DNA from: Methanocorpusculum sp.
Lineage (GTDB): Archaea > Halobacteriota > Methanomicrobia > Methanomicrobiales > Methanocorpusculaceae
Direction of reading: 5' to 3'
DNA: 6,635 nt
NCBI GenBank assembly: GCA_029987025.1
Contig: DALTWQ010000069.1
Span: forward strand, 1 to 6,635
Shown: in pieces, positions 1 through 5,507 of the stretch
Position numbering within the stretch: the stretch's first letter is position 1
Layout: the number at the start of each line of letters is the position of its first letter
Program-made: the position numbers and the translations under genes
The notes under the pieces: generated by a model
Databases searched by the model: none
What the model was told of the DNA's origin: nothing
Seen by the model: the letters and a program-made list of their open reading frames with translations, nothing else

Positions 1-146
1 CCCTGACCTGAACCTAAATCAAGAACACGGCTTTTCGGCGGGATGTTTGTTTCCATAAGGAGTTCTTCGGTGAGTTTGACGGGATTGGGGCCCATGATTT
101 TTCCTTTGATGAGTCCGTCATAGAGTTTACTTTTTGGATACTGCAT
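1..146 (-). CDS. Class I SAM-dependent methyltransferase, N-terminal part (cut by window edge)
   Basis: Reading leftwards from the ATG at 146-144 gives 48 complete codons that run off the window. The protein starts MQYPKSKLYDGLIKGKIMGP and reaches VLDLGSGQ at residues 41-48. That is the glycine-rich motif I of Rossmann-fold methyltransferases, which binds S-adenosylmethionine, and the next partial codon begins a further glycine. The stretch KIMGPNPVKLTEELL (16-30) resembles the N-terminal helix of a group of small prokaryotic methyltransferases with the form 'GPNPLKLLEEL'. The substrate cannot be told, because the substrate-binding half lies outside the window. The upstream ATG is preferred over the internal ATG at residue 18, which would remove the conserved N-terminal helix. 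No SD sequence precedes the start. The family call is firm and the exact function is unknown. Confidence 0.8.
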   Translation of the reverse strand, partial: MQYPKSKLYDGLIKGKIMGPNPVKLTEELLMETNIPPKSRVLDLGSGQ

Positions 147-160
147 AGGTATTTGGTTGT
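147..160 (-). promoter_or_regulatory. Leader motif ACAACCAAATA upstream of the methyltransferase start
   Basis: On the minus strand ACAACCAAATA (160-150) ends three bases before the ATG. A nearly identical ACAACCAATA precedes thrC and mdh. The A/T-rich stretch just upstream (about 159-180) could contain the TATA element, but no clean box is visible. This may be the transcription start region of a short-leader mRNA. The role is inferred. Confidence 0.35.
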
Positions 161-188
161 TTTTTTAGATTTTTCAGATAGCAGTCAG

Positions 189-214
189 AAAAATGATAAA
201 GCATACGCTTATCA
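189..214 (-). terminator. Hairpin followed by T5 (minus strand)
   Basis: On the minus strand TGATAA (214-209) pairs with TTATCA (199-194). The stem extends inward by two G-C pairs past one bulged base, around a four-base loop, and is followed at once by TTTTT (193-189). This is the form of a hairpin plus U-tract terminator. It would stop transcription entering the methyltransferase promoter from upstream, or end a small RNA made from the 200-390 region. Confidence 0.4.
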
Positions 215-311
215 CGAAGAATCTGATTTCCGGGCGGCGGAAATCACAATTACGCCGTCTCCGGCAGAATAGAGAATCTGTAAGTAAGACTCAAACAAGT
301 ACATATTGTTT
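194..311. other. Gene-free stretch with a string of small hairpins
   Basis: Within the gene-free stretch 147-392 there are four inverted repeats in about 120 bp. They are 194-214 (the terminator-like hairpin above), 225-245 (perfect 8-bp stem GATTTCCG/CGGAAATC, loop GGCGG), 254-265 (GCCG/CGGC, 4-base loop) and 293-311 (AAACAA/TTGTTT, 7-base loop). The only plus-strand reading frame here (193-324, 43 codons) is arginine/lysine-rich and resembles no family I know. The region could be a structured RNA on the minus strand, the untranslated leader of the methyltransferase gene, or ordinary spacer. I cannot decide between these. Confidence 0.35.
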
Positions 312-362
312 CATCAACGGATAAGGATTTTGTACGGCGGCTGTGCTGAAATATGTGTTTTG

Positions 363-379
363 AAAAATAGAGAGAAAAA
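363..379 (-). terminator. Double T-tract after the HTH gene
   Basis: On the minus strand, beginning 13 bases past the stop codon of the HTH gene, two TTTTT runs (379-375 and 367-363) are separated by CTCTCTA, with no strong hairpin. T-rich tracts of this kind are sufficient to terminate archaeal RNA polymerase, so this is the likely transcript end. Confidence 0.5.
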
Positions 380-392
380 TTACTGATGTCTC

Positions 393-977
393 TTACCGTT
401 TCCAGAACGGTTTTTCCGCCTGCTCCTGCAGATACTTTTCAAGAGAGGCTATCTGGTCCCAGAGGGTGTGTACTTCATTTTTCAGAGACGCAATTTCCCC
501 GGTAATCGAAGAGACCGCATCAAAAATCTTTTTGAGATTCTCTTCGCCGTTGTCGCGGAGAGCACAGGAACGCTGGTCAATTGCTGCCAGTTTCTGCTCA
601 AGCGAACGGATTGAAAGAAGAAGTTCCTCCTCGGTTTCAGTTTTCGGCGCATCTGCCGGAATCTGCGGGTGCGGCTTTGGTTTCGGTGTTGCCGGTTTAT
701 TTTCGATGCCGAAGCGCTTCATCTCTTCAGCGGCACGCTCCTCAAGAGATTTTCCGCCGCGGATTGCAGGGATGATAACCTCTCTGCAGCATCCCTGATT
801 CTGCAGGTCTGCGATTTTTCTGAACCGGTCAACAGTTGAATCTTCATATACCGTTATTCTTCCGATTTTTTTGCCTGGAAGAATCTCTTCAAAGTCAGCT
901 GCAATCTGTTTACAGACTTCGAGAGGCACGCCGATTATTTCTGAAATCTCTGCTATTTTTTTCGGGGAATCTGTCAT
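393..977 (-). CDS. MerR-like helix-turn-helix protein with C-terminal coiled coil, 194 aa
   Basis: Not a protein I can name. Residues 5-72 look like a MerR-type winged helix-turn-helix. KIAEISEIIGVPLEVCKQIA is the HTH, GRITVYEDSTVDRFRKIADL matches the wing and second helix, and CCREVIIPAI follows. Residues 93-115 are a Pro/Lys-rich flexible linker (KPATPKPKPHPQ...). Residues 116-187 are a long heptad-like amphipathic helix (LLLSIRSLEQKLAAI, then EIASLKNEVHTLWDQIASLEKYL) that predicts a dimeric or multimeric coiled coil. The tail FWKR is short. No MerR effector domain or metal-binding cysteine set is present (only C22, C63, C64 and C138, scattered). The architecture resembles DNA-anchoring proteins such as bacterial RacA or plasmid KfrA as much as a classical regulator, but that is an analogy of layout only. 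The start has no SD sequence. The gene is transcribed divergently from thrC, with 92 bp between the two start codons. Confidence 0.75.
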   Translation of the reverse strand: MTDSPKKIAEISEIIGVPLEVCKQIAADFEEILPGKKIGRITVYEDSTVDRFRKIADLQNQGCCREVIIPAIRGGKSLEERAAEEMKRFGIENKPATPKPKPHPQIPADAPKTETEEELLLSIRSLEQKLAAIDQRSCALRDNGEENLKKIFDAVSSITGEIASLKNEVHTLWDQIASLEKYLQEQAEKPFWKR

Positions 978-980
978 ACT

Positions 981-1010
981 AATCTATTTGTTCTATAGGT
1001 TGATAAAAGG
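981..1010 (-). promoter_or_regulatory. Candidate promoter of the HTH gene
   Basis: On the minus strand CCTTTTATC (1010-1002) is a weak TATA-like element about 29 bases before the ATG. Archaeal transcription starts about 25 bases downstream of the box, so the mRNA would be leaderless or nearly so. AACAAATAGAT (closest to the start) resembles the AACCAATAGAT found before mdh. The same 92-bp interval must also hold the thrC promoter on the other strand. Confidence 0.3.
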
Positions 1011-1049
1011 TAGGAAGACCGGACGCATTGAAAACCTTTCTATTCAGAA

Positions 1050-1069
1050 ACAACCAATACATAAAGAAT
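1050..1069 (+). promoter_or_regulatory. Leader motif ACAACCAATA upstream of thrC
   Basis: ACAACCAATA occupies 1050-1059 and is identical to the motif before mdh, with 10 bases between it and the ATG at 1070. No SD sequence (GGAGG-like) is present between the motif and the ATG, and I see no convincing TATA box upstream. The motif also helps choose the start: it would be inside the coding region if the TTG at 1028 were used. Confidence 0.35.
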
Positions 1070-2269
1070 ATGTATAAACTCGTCTGTGTACACTGCGGCG
1101 CGGAGTATTCTCCGGATGCAGTCGTGTACAACTGTGAAAAATGCGGTCATCTCTTAGCCGTCAAATATGACCTTGATGACATCACCGTAAGCCACGAAGA
1201 ACTGCAGAAGCGCCCGATCTCCGTCTGGAGATACAAAGAGTTCCTGCCGGTCAAAATCGAACCTGTCTCTCTTCAGGAAGGAGGAACACCGCTTTACCAC
1301 TTAAAGCGCTTAGGTGAAGAGCTCGGATTAAAGAACCTCTACGCAAAGCACGAAGGTATGAACCCGTCAGGCTCTTTCAAGGACCGCGGAATGACTCTCG
1401 GCGTTTCCATGGCAAAGCAGTTAGGCAAAAACATTGTTGCCTGCGCGTCCACCGGAAACACCTCTGCATCCATGGCTGTCTATGCAGCAAAAGCAGGCAT
1501 GCCGGCAGTTGTTCTTCTCCCGGCAGGACATGTTGCCTTAGGTAAAGTTGCACAGGCATTAATGCATGGTGCAAAGGTTATCTCCATCCGCGGAAACTTC
1601 GACCGTGCTTTAGAGATGGTCCACGAACTCTGCATCACTCACGGAATCTACCTCTTAAACTCCATCAACCCGTACCGCCTTGAAGGTCAGAAGACCATCG
1701 GATTCGAAGCAGTCGATCAGTTAGGCTGTGTTCCGGACCGCTTCGTATTACCGGTCGGAAACGCAGGAAATATCTCTGCGGTCTACAAAGGTCTCTGCGA
1801 ATGGAAAGAGGTCGGCTACATCGACACACTTCCGAAGATGACCGGAATCCAGGCAGAAGGAGCTTCCCCTATCGTAAATGCGGTAAAGAACAACCTTCCG
1901 ACTGTTGCTGTTGAAGAAAATCCGGAGACCATTGCGTCTGCAATCCGTATCGGCGCACCGGTGAACGCAGAAAAGGCACTTCGTGCAATCCGCGAGACAG
2001 GCGGCACTGCAGAATCTGTTACTGATGCTGAAATCCTTGCAATGCAGCGCGACTTAGCCCGCCTTGAGGGTATCGGTGTTGAACCGGCATCCGCAGCATC
2101 TGTTGCAGGCATTAAAAAGATGGCAGAAGCAGGACTTCTCGACAAAGACGAAAAGATTGTCTGTGTTGTTACCGGCCATCTGTTAAAAGACCCTGAAACC
2201 GTTATTAAACAATGCGCACCACCAATCGAAATCGACCCGACCATCGAAGCACTGCTCTCGGTCTTATAA
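1070..2269 (+). CDS. thrC: Threonine synthase (PLP-dependent), 399 aa
   Basis: Converts O-phospho-L-homoserine to L-threonine and phosphate, the last step of threonine synthesis, in the cytoplasm. An N-terminal zinc ribbon has cysteines at 6, 9, 22 and 25 (CVHC...CEKC). It is followed by the fold type II PLP domain. NPSGSFKDRGM carries the Schiff-base lysine at about K104, STGNTSAS (about 127-134) contacts the cofactor and substrate, and GNAGN (about 230-234) is the PLP phosphate-binding loop. Near the C terminus, EPASAASVAGI and CVVTGHLLKDP are typical of the family. The length is normal. The ATG at 1070 is chosen over the in-frame TTG at 1028, because the added 14 residues precede the zinc ribbon and have no family match. 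The 3' end overlaps the next gene by 58 nt, suggesting a bicistronic mRNA. Leucine is often written TTA here, more than in the neighbouring polB. Methanogens of this group also have cysteate synthase, a paralogue used for coenzyme M. The zinc ribbon and intact motifs favour threonine synthase, but the paralogue is not fully excluded. Confidence 0.92.
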   Translation: MYKLVCVHCGAEYSPDAVVYNCEKCGHLLAVKYDLDDITVSHEELQKRPISVWRYKEFLPVKIEPVSLQEGGTPLYHLKRLGEELGLKNLYAKHEGMNPSGSFKDRGMTLGVSMAKQLGKNIVACASTGNTSASMAVYAAKAGMPAVVLLPAGHVALGKVAQALMHGAKVISIRGNFDRALEMVHELCITHGIYLLNSINPYRLEGQKTIGFEAVDQLGCVPDRFVLPVGNAGNISAVYKGLCEWKEVGYIDTLPKMTGIQAEGASPIVNAVKNNLPTVAVEENPETIASAIRIGAPVNAEKALRAIRETGGTAESVTDAEILAMQRDLARLEGIGVEPASAASVAGIKKMAEAGLLDKDEKIVCVVTGHLLKDPETVIKQCAPPIEIDPTIEALLSVL

Positions 2270-2868
2270 CCGTCCTGTCCATACTTCTGCTGCTTGCAGT
2301 TCCTGCGGCAGCAGGAAACACTGCGGAGTATGAAGTAGCCCAGAACGGCTCATCATATACTGCAGATGTTTCCTTCACGAATCTGGATAAGTACTACCTG
2401 GTAAGTCAGGGTTTCTTCTTCGGACTCGGCGGCGATGAGGCTATATCAGGTGTTTCCAATCTCACCCTGATGAATGCTGACAGCGGAGAGGCTGTAACGC
2501 CTGAGTCGTCAAAAGGAACACTCACATTTCCGAAAGGAAACTACACGCTCACCTATACTGCCCCGGTAAAAGACGGAGAAATCTATCTGAAGTATCCGGC
2601 GGCATTCGATGTAAATATCACCATGCATGACCCGTACACAACAGGTCACATGGTCTTAGGGCCTGTAGATGAGAAAGGCGTCATTACAAAAACAGGTTCG
2701 GATACGACCGTAACCTACAAAGGTATCGAAAAAATATCCCTGCGCATTTATGACAAAAACCGCGAGTACATTCTCTACGGGTTTGCCGGCGTATGGATTA
2801 TAGTTGTGCTGATTATTTTCCTGCGGTACCGCAGCTTAAAGAAAAGACAGATAAAAACAGACGAGTAA
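2212..2868 (+). CDS. Secreted, C-terminally membrane-anchored protein of unknown function, 218 aa
   Basis: I do not recognise a function. It may belong to an archaeal domain-of-unknown-function family (DUF5803 is a guess from memory). Residues 1-13 are a strongly basic n-region (RNRPDHR). Residues 15-33 are hydrophobic (LGLITVLSILLLLAVPAAA), with likely signal-peptidase cleavage after AAA at 34. Residues 35-186 are a beta-rich extracellular domain with four N-X-S/T sequons (N45, N83, N110, N135), consistent with archaeal N-glycosylation. Residues 187-204 form a transmembrane helix (ILYGFAGVWIIVVLIIFL), followed by a short Lys/Arg-rich cytoplasmic tail. The predicted topology is a type I membrane protein with its domain outside. 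The ATG at 2212 lies inside thrC. No ATG, GTG or TTG occurs in this frame between it and the signal-peptide cleavage site, so the overlap is needed to keep the signal peptide. There is no SD sequence, so translation may depend on ribosomes finishing thrC. Confidence 0.8.
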   Translation: MRTTNRNRPDHRSTALGLITVLSILLLLAVPAAAGNTAEYEVAQNGSSYTADVSFTNLDKYYLVSQGFFFGLGGDEAISGVSNLTLMNADSGEAVTPESSKGTLTFPKGNYTLTYTAPVKDGEIYLKYPAAFDVNITMHDPYTTGHMVLGPVDEKGVITKTGSDTTVTYKGIEKISLRIYDKNREYILYGFAGVWIIVVLIIFLRYRSLKKRQIKTDE

Positions 2869-2908
2869 CGCCGGATTAGAAATACATATCCGGTGTTGTT
2901 CTTTTTTT
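2867..2908 (+). terminator. Hairpin plus T7 terminator after the membrane-protein gene
   Basis: AACGCCGGAT (2867-2876) pairs with ATCCGGTGTT (2888-2897), a 10-bp stem with one G-U pair and an 11-base loop. GTTC and then seven T (2902-2908) follow. The stem includes the last two bases of the TAA stop codon. It is the probable end of the thrC transcript. Confidence 0.7.
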
Positions 2909-2942
2909 GGCTCTTCGTCATTTCATGTGAACAAAAGTATTT

Positions 2943-3089
2943 GTAACTATTCTGCATCTTGTCTGATGTACAAACGGTTAGTCTGGTCCTTTGTATTTAC
3001 TAAAGAAACCGCGAATCTTCGCGGTTTCTTTGGCAATGCCCATTGACAGAACCAAAAACCTCTATTCAGACAGAAGACTGAATAGTTAC
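2943..3089. repeat. 147-bp concentric inverted repeat (possible small non-autonomous element)
   Basis: The outer ends are inverted copies: GTAACTATTC at 2943-2952 and GAATAGTTAC at 3080-3089 match perfectly. The similarity continues inward to a shared TGTCTG, with about 18 of 23 positions matching. The centre is a perfect 14-bp inverted repeat at 3002-3015 and 3018-3031. Outer and inner repeats share the same midpoint (about 3016). The segments between them (about 36 bp on each side) are not clearly paired. A smaller stem, CTATTCAG/CTGAATAG (3062-3069/3078-3085), sits inside the right arm. No target-site duplication is evident. A half copy lies at 6493-6566. Confidence 0.6.
3002..3031. terminator. 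Perfect 14-bp palindrome between convergent genes, likely bidirectional terminator
   Basis: AAAGAAACCGCGAA (3002-3015) and TTCGCGGTTTCTTT (3018-3031) are exact inverse complements, separated by TC. The GC-rich core has an A-rich start and a T-rich end, so on both strands the hairpin ends in TTTCTTT. It lies between the convergent thrC-side and polB-side transcripts. No other T-tract follows polB, so this is the best candidate for its terminator. It is also the core of the larger inverted repeat. Confidence 0.55.
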
Positions 3090-3113
3090 TCTTTCCCAAC
3101 CCTTTACCCGGAA

Positions 3114-5507
3114 TCAGAAAAACATATCCAGCGTTGTCTTTTTTGCGCCCTTCGGGTCGAACTCATCCCAGTCCCAGCCAAGTGACTCAAAAACACGGGT
3201 AATCGGTGTTTTCAATGTCTTTTCGCACATCGTATCCCAGTCAATCTCAAAGACGCCTGCGGGAATCTGTTCAGGATACTCGAAACAGATGACATCAGTC
3301 TTCGGATAATGCTCCACATCAAAACTGTTTTTGATGTAGAGCCGCTTGGGTTTGCTGCCGCGGGCAAACGTTGTGCCGAAGTATTTGTTCGCATACTCAG
3401 CCCCGCGGCCGTGAGCGTCGAGATGCTCATAATCGTCCAGCGACTTGTTAAGGCCGCCGGGGATTCCTGCTTTTTCAAGCGGACAGCGTCCGGCGCGGTA
3501 ATCCTTAAGAACCTCCGAAAGATACTCTTTTACCTCCGGTTTTCCGCCGCCTTTTAAAATCATCTCGAGAATAGTGCCGAGCGCCTCGCGGGTCATCTGT
3601 GACGAGTCGGAACGCTTCGATTCAAGACCCGCGATATCGATTTTATCGACATCCTGCCCTTCTTTCCAGATGAGATGACCTGCATAGCGTTTCTTGATGC
3701 CGCCCTGGAAGAAGCGTTTGTAAATCTTTTCGAACTTGATTGAGAAGAAGTTTTTATCAGCGCCGAGTGTTTCGAGAGAGAATCCGCTGTAGCTCGCGTT
3801 CAGTTCTGCTTCAAGGCCGCGGGCAATCTGCATTGTTTCCTCTAAAGAAACCTTCGGCAGCTGAACAAAGCAGGAATCCGTATCGCCGTAGATGACTTCA
3901 TACCCGTGACCTGTGATGATTTTTTTCGTATGGGCGATAATAGCCCGGCCTACTGATGTCACGGCAGAGCCGATTTCCACATCATAAAGTCTGAACCGCG
4001 AGAAACCGGAGACACCGTAGTACGAGTTCATGATGACCTTTATGACATTCTGCTGCATGTCGTAGAGATTGTACTCTTCAGAACCGTAGGGAAAAGTGTT
4101 TCTGAGTTTTTTCTTATTGTCCCGTTCGTTTAAGAGTTCGCTTATGATATCCCGGGTAAGTCCGTCAGGAGATTTCTTAAACCTGACACCGTTTGGCGCA
4201 TGGATTTCTCCGTCGGGAGACTTGGTCTCCTGCGATGCATTTAATGTCATCATTGCCATCGGATAGAGCGACTTTAAATCGAGCACAATCACATTTTCGC
4301 AGACACCTTTGGAAGGAGAAAAGACCGTCGCCCCTTCAAACTCCTCGCTTTTGTTCTGCTCGCCTTTTGACGGGAGAACAAAGCGTCCGTGTGCACGCCG
4401 GAGAACAAAGATGTCAACCACGTTTGATGAGTTGAGCGTTTTATCGAGAGGGCATCCGACATAGCGTGCAACCTCCTGGAAGAACTCGACGATACTGATC
4501 TTCTGATTTATTTTGACGCAGAGTTCCACATCCTTGAAGTTGTACTCGATAAACTTTGCCGGATAATCGTTCCAGAGTTCGTTGAAGGATTCCGCATGGT
4601 AAACCTTGTTTTCGCCGAGCTCCTCCTGCGCTACCGCATCCAGACGGAACGACTCCTTCTGCGACCCCTGCATCTTTTTATATCCGGCAAGAAGGTCGAA
4701 GATAACTCTGCCGCGCATCGCATTTCTCTCGGTAGGGCCGGGGATGCGGGCAAAGACATCCTGCGGAAATCCGAGAATTTTTGCACGGGTTAAGATGTAT
4801 GCAGCATCAAAATCCACGAAGTTCCAGCCGGTTAGGATATCCGGATCGGTCTCCTTCAGATACGTGATGAACTGCTGCATGAGTTCCTTTTCTGTCTCGC
4901 AGGTGATAATCGTATGAACGTCGGGGTTGAAACATCCGTTTTGAAGCGGTGTGCGCTCATCCGGCAGCGGTGCTGCTCCTTTGAGATAGATGGTGGTGTA
5001 CCTGCCGGTAAATGAGTCATGGCAGGTTATTGCGGTGATTTTCTCGTGCTCGGGGTCAGAGAGACCTTCGGTTACCTCACACTCGATATCACAGGTGCAG
5101 ACTCTGCTTTTCGAGGCAACTACGGCTGGTTTGATGTCTGTATAGCTGCAGATGTCTGCCGGAAATGAGATGCCGCCTGTTATTCCCATGTCGATTAAGA
5201 AACGGGATGCGAAAGGAATGTCTGCTTCATAATGGTGATAGTTTTCACGGACACTGCGCACGTCAGTCGGCTTTTCCGTGTAGAGTTTTCGAAGCGGCTC
5301 TCCTTTCAGAGATACCGAGCGCTCTTCGGAAACGGTGACATTTTTCGGATGCGGACGGTCTGCTTCGCGTTCCCTTACCCAGAAATACGGGCGAAAATCT
5401 GTTACGCGCACCTCATGCAGAGTACCGTCAAGTTCTCTTCCGAACAGGTGAACTACAGGCCCTGCCGGTGTGTTGGAGTACTCTGCCTGATTTACGCTTA
5501 TGTCCAT
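3114..5507 (-). CDS. polB: Family B DNA polymerase with 3'-5' exonuclease, 797 aa
   Basis: Replicative or repair DNA polymerase that extends primers on a DNA template and proofreads. The N-terminal domain includes ADIPFASRFLIDMGI (95-109), matching the region around the uracil-sensing pocket of archaeal B polymerases. Exonuclease motifs are Exo I CDIE (D140, E142), Exo II N229-F-V-D-F-D234 and Exo III Y322-D326. Polymerase motifs are A DLKSLYP (D410), B K490-VIM-NSYYG and C YGDTDS (D542, D544), with the conserved KKRY at 605-608. All catalytic residues are present and no intein interrupts motifs A, B or C. The C terminus KTTLDMFF fits a PCNA-interacting peptide (L793, F796, F797) with lysine in the usual glutamine position. 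The length is normal for archaea. The ATG abuts the mdh stop codon with no gap, and a GGAG lies 7 bases before the ATG, inside the mdh coding end. Co-transcription and translational coupling with mdh are therefore likely. Confidence 0.96.
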   Translation of the reverse strand: MDISVNQAEYSNTPAGPVVHLFGRELDGTLHEVRVTDFRPYFWVREREADRPHPKNVTVSEERSVSLKGEPLRKLYTEKPTDVRSVRENYHHYEADIPFASRFLIDMGITGGISFPADICSYTDIKPAVVASKSRVCTCDIECEVTEGLSDPEHEKITAITCHDSFTGRYTTIYLKGAAPLPDERTPLQNGCFNPDVHTIITCETEKELMQQFITYLKETDPDILTGWNFVDFDAAYILTRAKILGFPQDVFARIPGPTERNAMRGRVIFDLLAGYKKMQGSQKESFRLDAVAQEELGENKVYHAESFNELWNDYPAKFIEYNFKDVELCVKINQKISIVEFFQEVARYVGCPLDKTLNSSNVVDIFVLRRAHGRFVLPSKGEQNKSEEFEGATVFSPSKGVCENVIVLDLKSLYPMAMMTLNASQETKSPDGEIHAPNGVRFKKSPDGLTRDIISELLNERDNKKKLRNTFPYGSEEYNLYDMQQNVIKVIMNSYYGVSGFSRFRLYDVEIGSAVTSVGRAIIAHTKKIITGHGYEVIYGDTDSCFVQLPKVSLEETMQIARGLEAELNASYSGFSLETLGADKNFFSIKFEKIYKRFFQGGIKKRYAGHLIWKEGQDVDKIDIAGLESKRSDSSQMTREALGTILEMILKGGGKPEVKEYLSEVLKDYRAGRCPLEKAGIPGGLNKSLDDYEHLDAHGRGAEYANKYFGTTFARGSKPKRLYIKNSFDVEHYPKTDVICFEYPEQIPAGVFEIDWDTMCEKTLKTPITRVFESLGWDWDEFDPKGAKKTTLDMFF

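Noticed and set aside
193..324. 43-codon plus-strand reading frame in the left intergenic region
   Set aside because: No ribosome binding site or recognisable domain. It is rich in Arg/Lys/Ser/Thr and overlaps hairpins, so a chance frame is more likely.
466..798. 110-codon plus-strand frame opposite the HTH gene
   Set aside because: Low-complexity Ser/Arg/Phe-rich translation with no domain. The minus-strand frame has a coherent HTH and coiled coil.
1028..1069. TTG start giving threonine synthase 14 extra residues
   Set aside because: The extra residues precede the zinc ribbon without family support, and the shared ACAACCAATA leader motif would fall inside the gene. The ATG at 1070 fits better.
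2943..3089. CRISPR array or transfer RNA
   Set aside because: There are only two inverted ends and one core, not regularly spaced direct repeats. No cloverleaf with an anticodon arm can be drawn.
2991..3185. 64-codon plus-strand frame across the inverted repeat
   Set aside because: It starts inside the palindromic element and runs antisense into the polB end, with no protein-like features.
4270..4290. Possible intein at polymerase motif A, also considered at motifs B and C
   Set aside because: Motifs A, B and C read straight through with normal spacing, and no splicing-domain sequence is present.
4606..4917. Plus-strand frames inside polB (also 5232-5603 and others)
   Set aside because: Antisense shadows of a fully supported polymerase and dehydrogenase.
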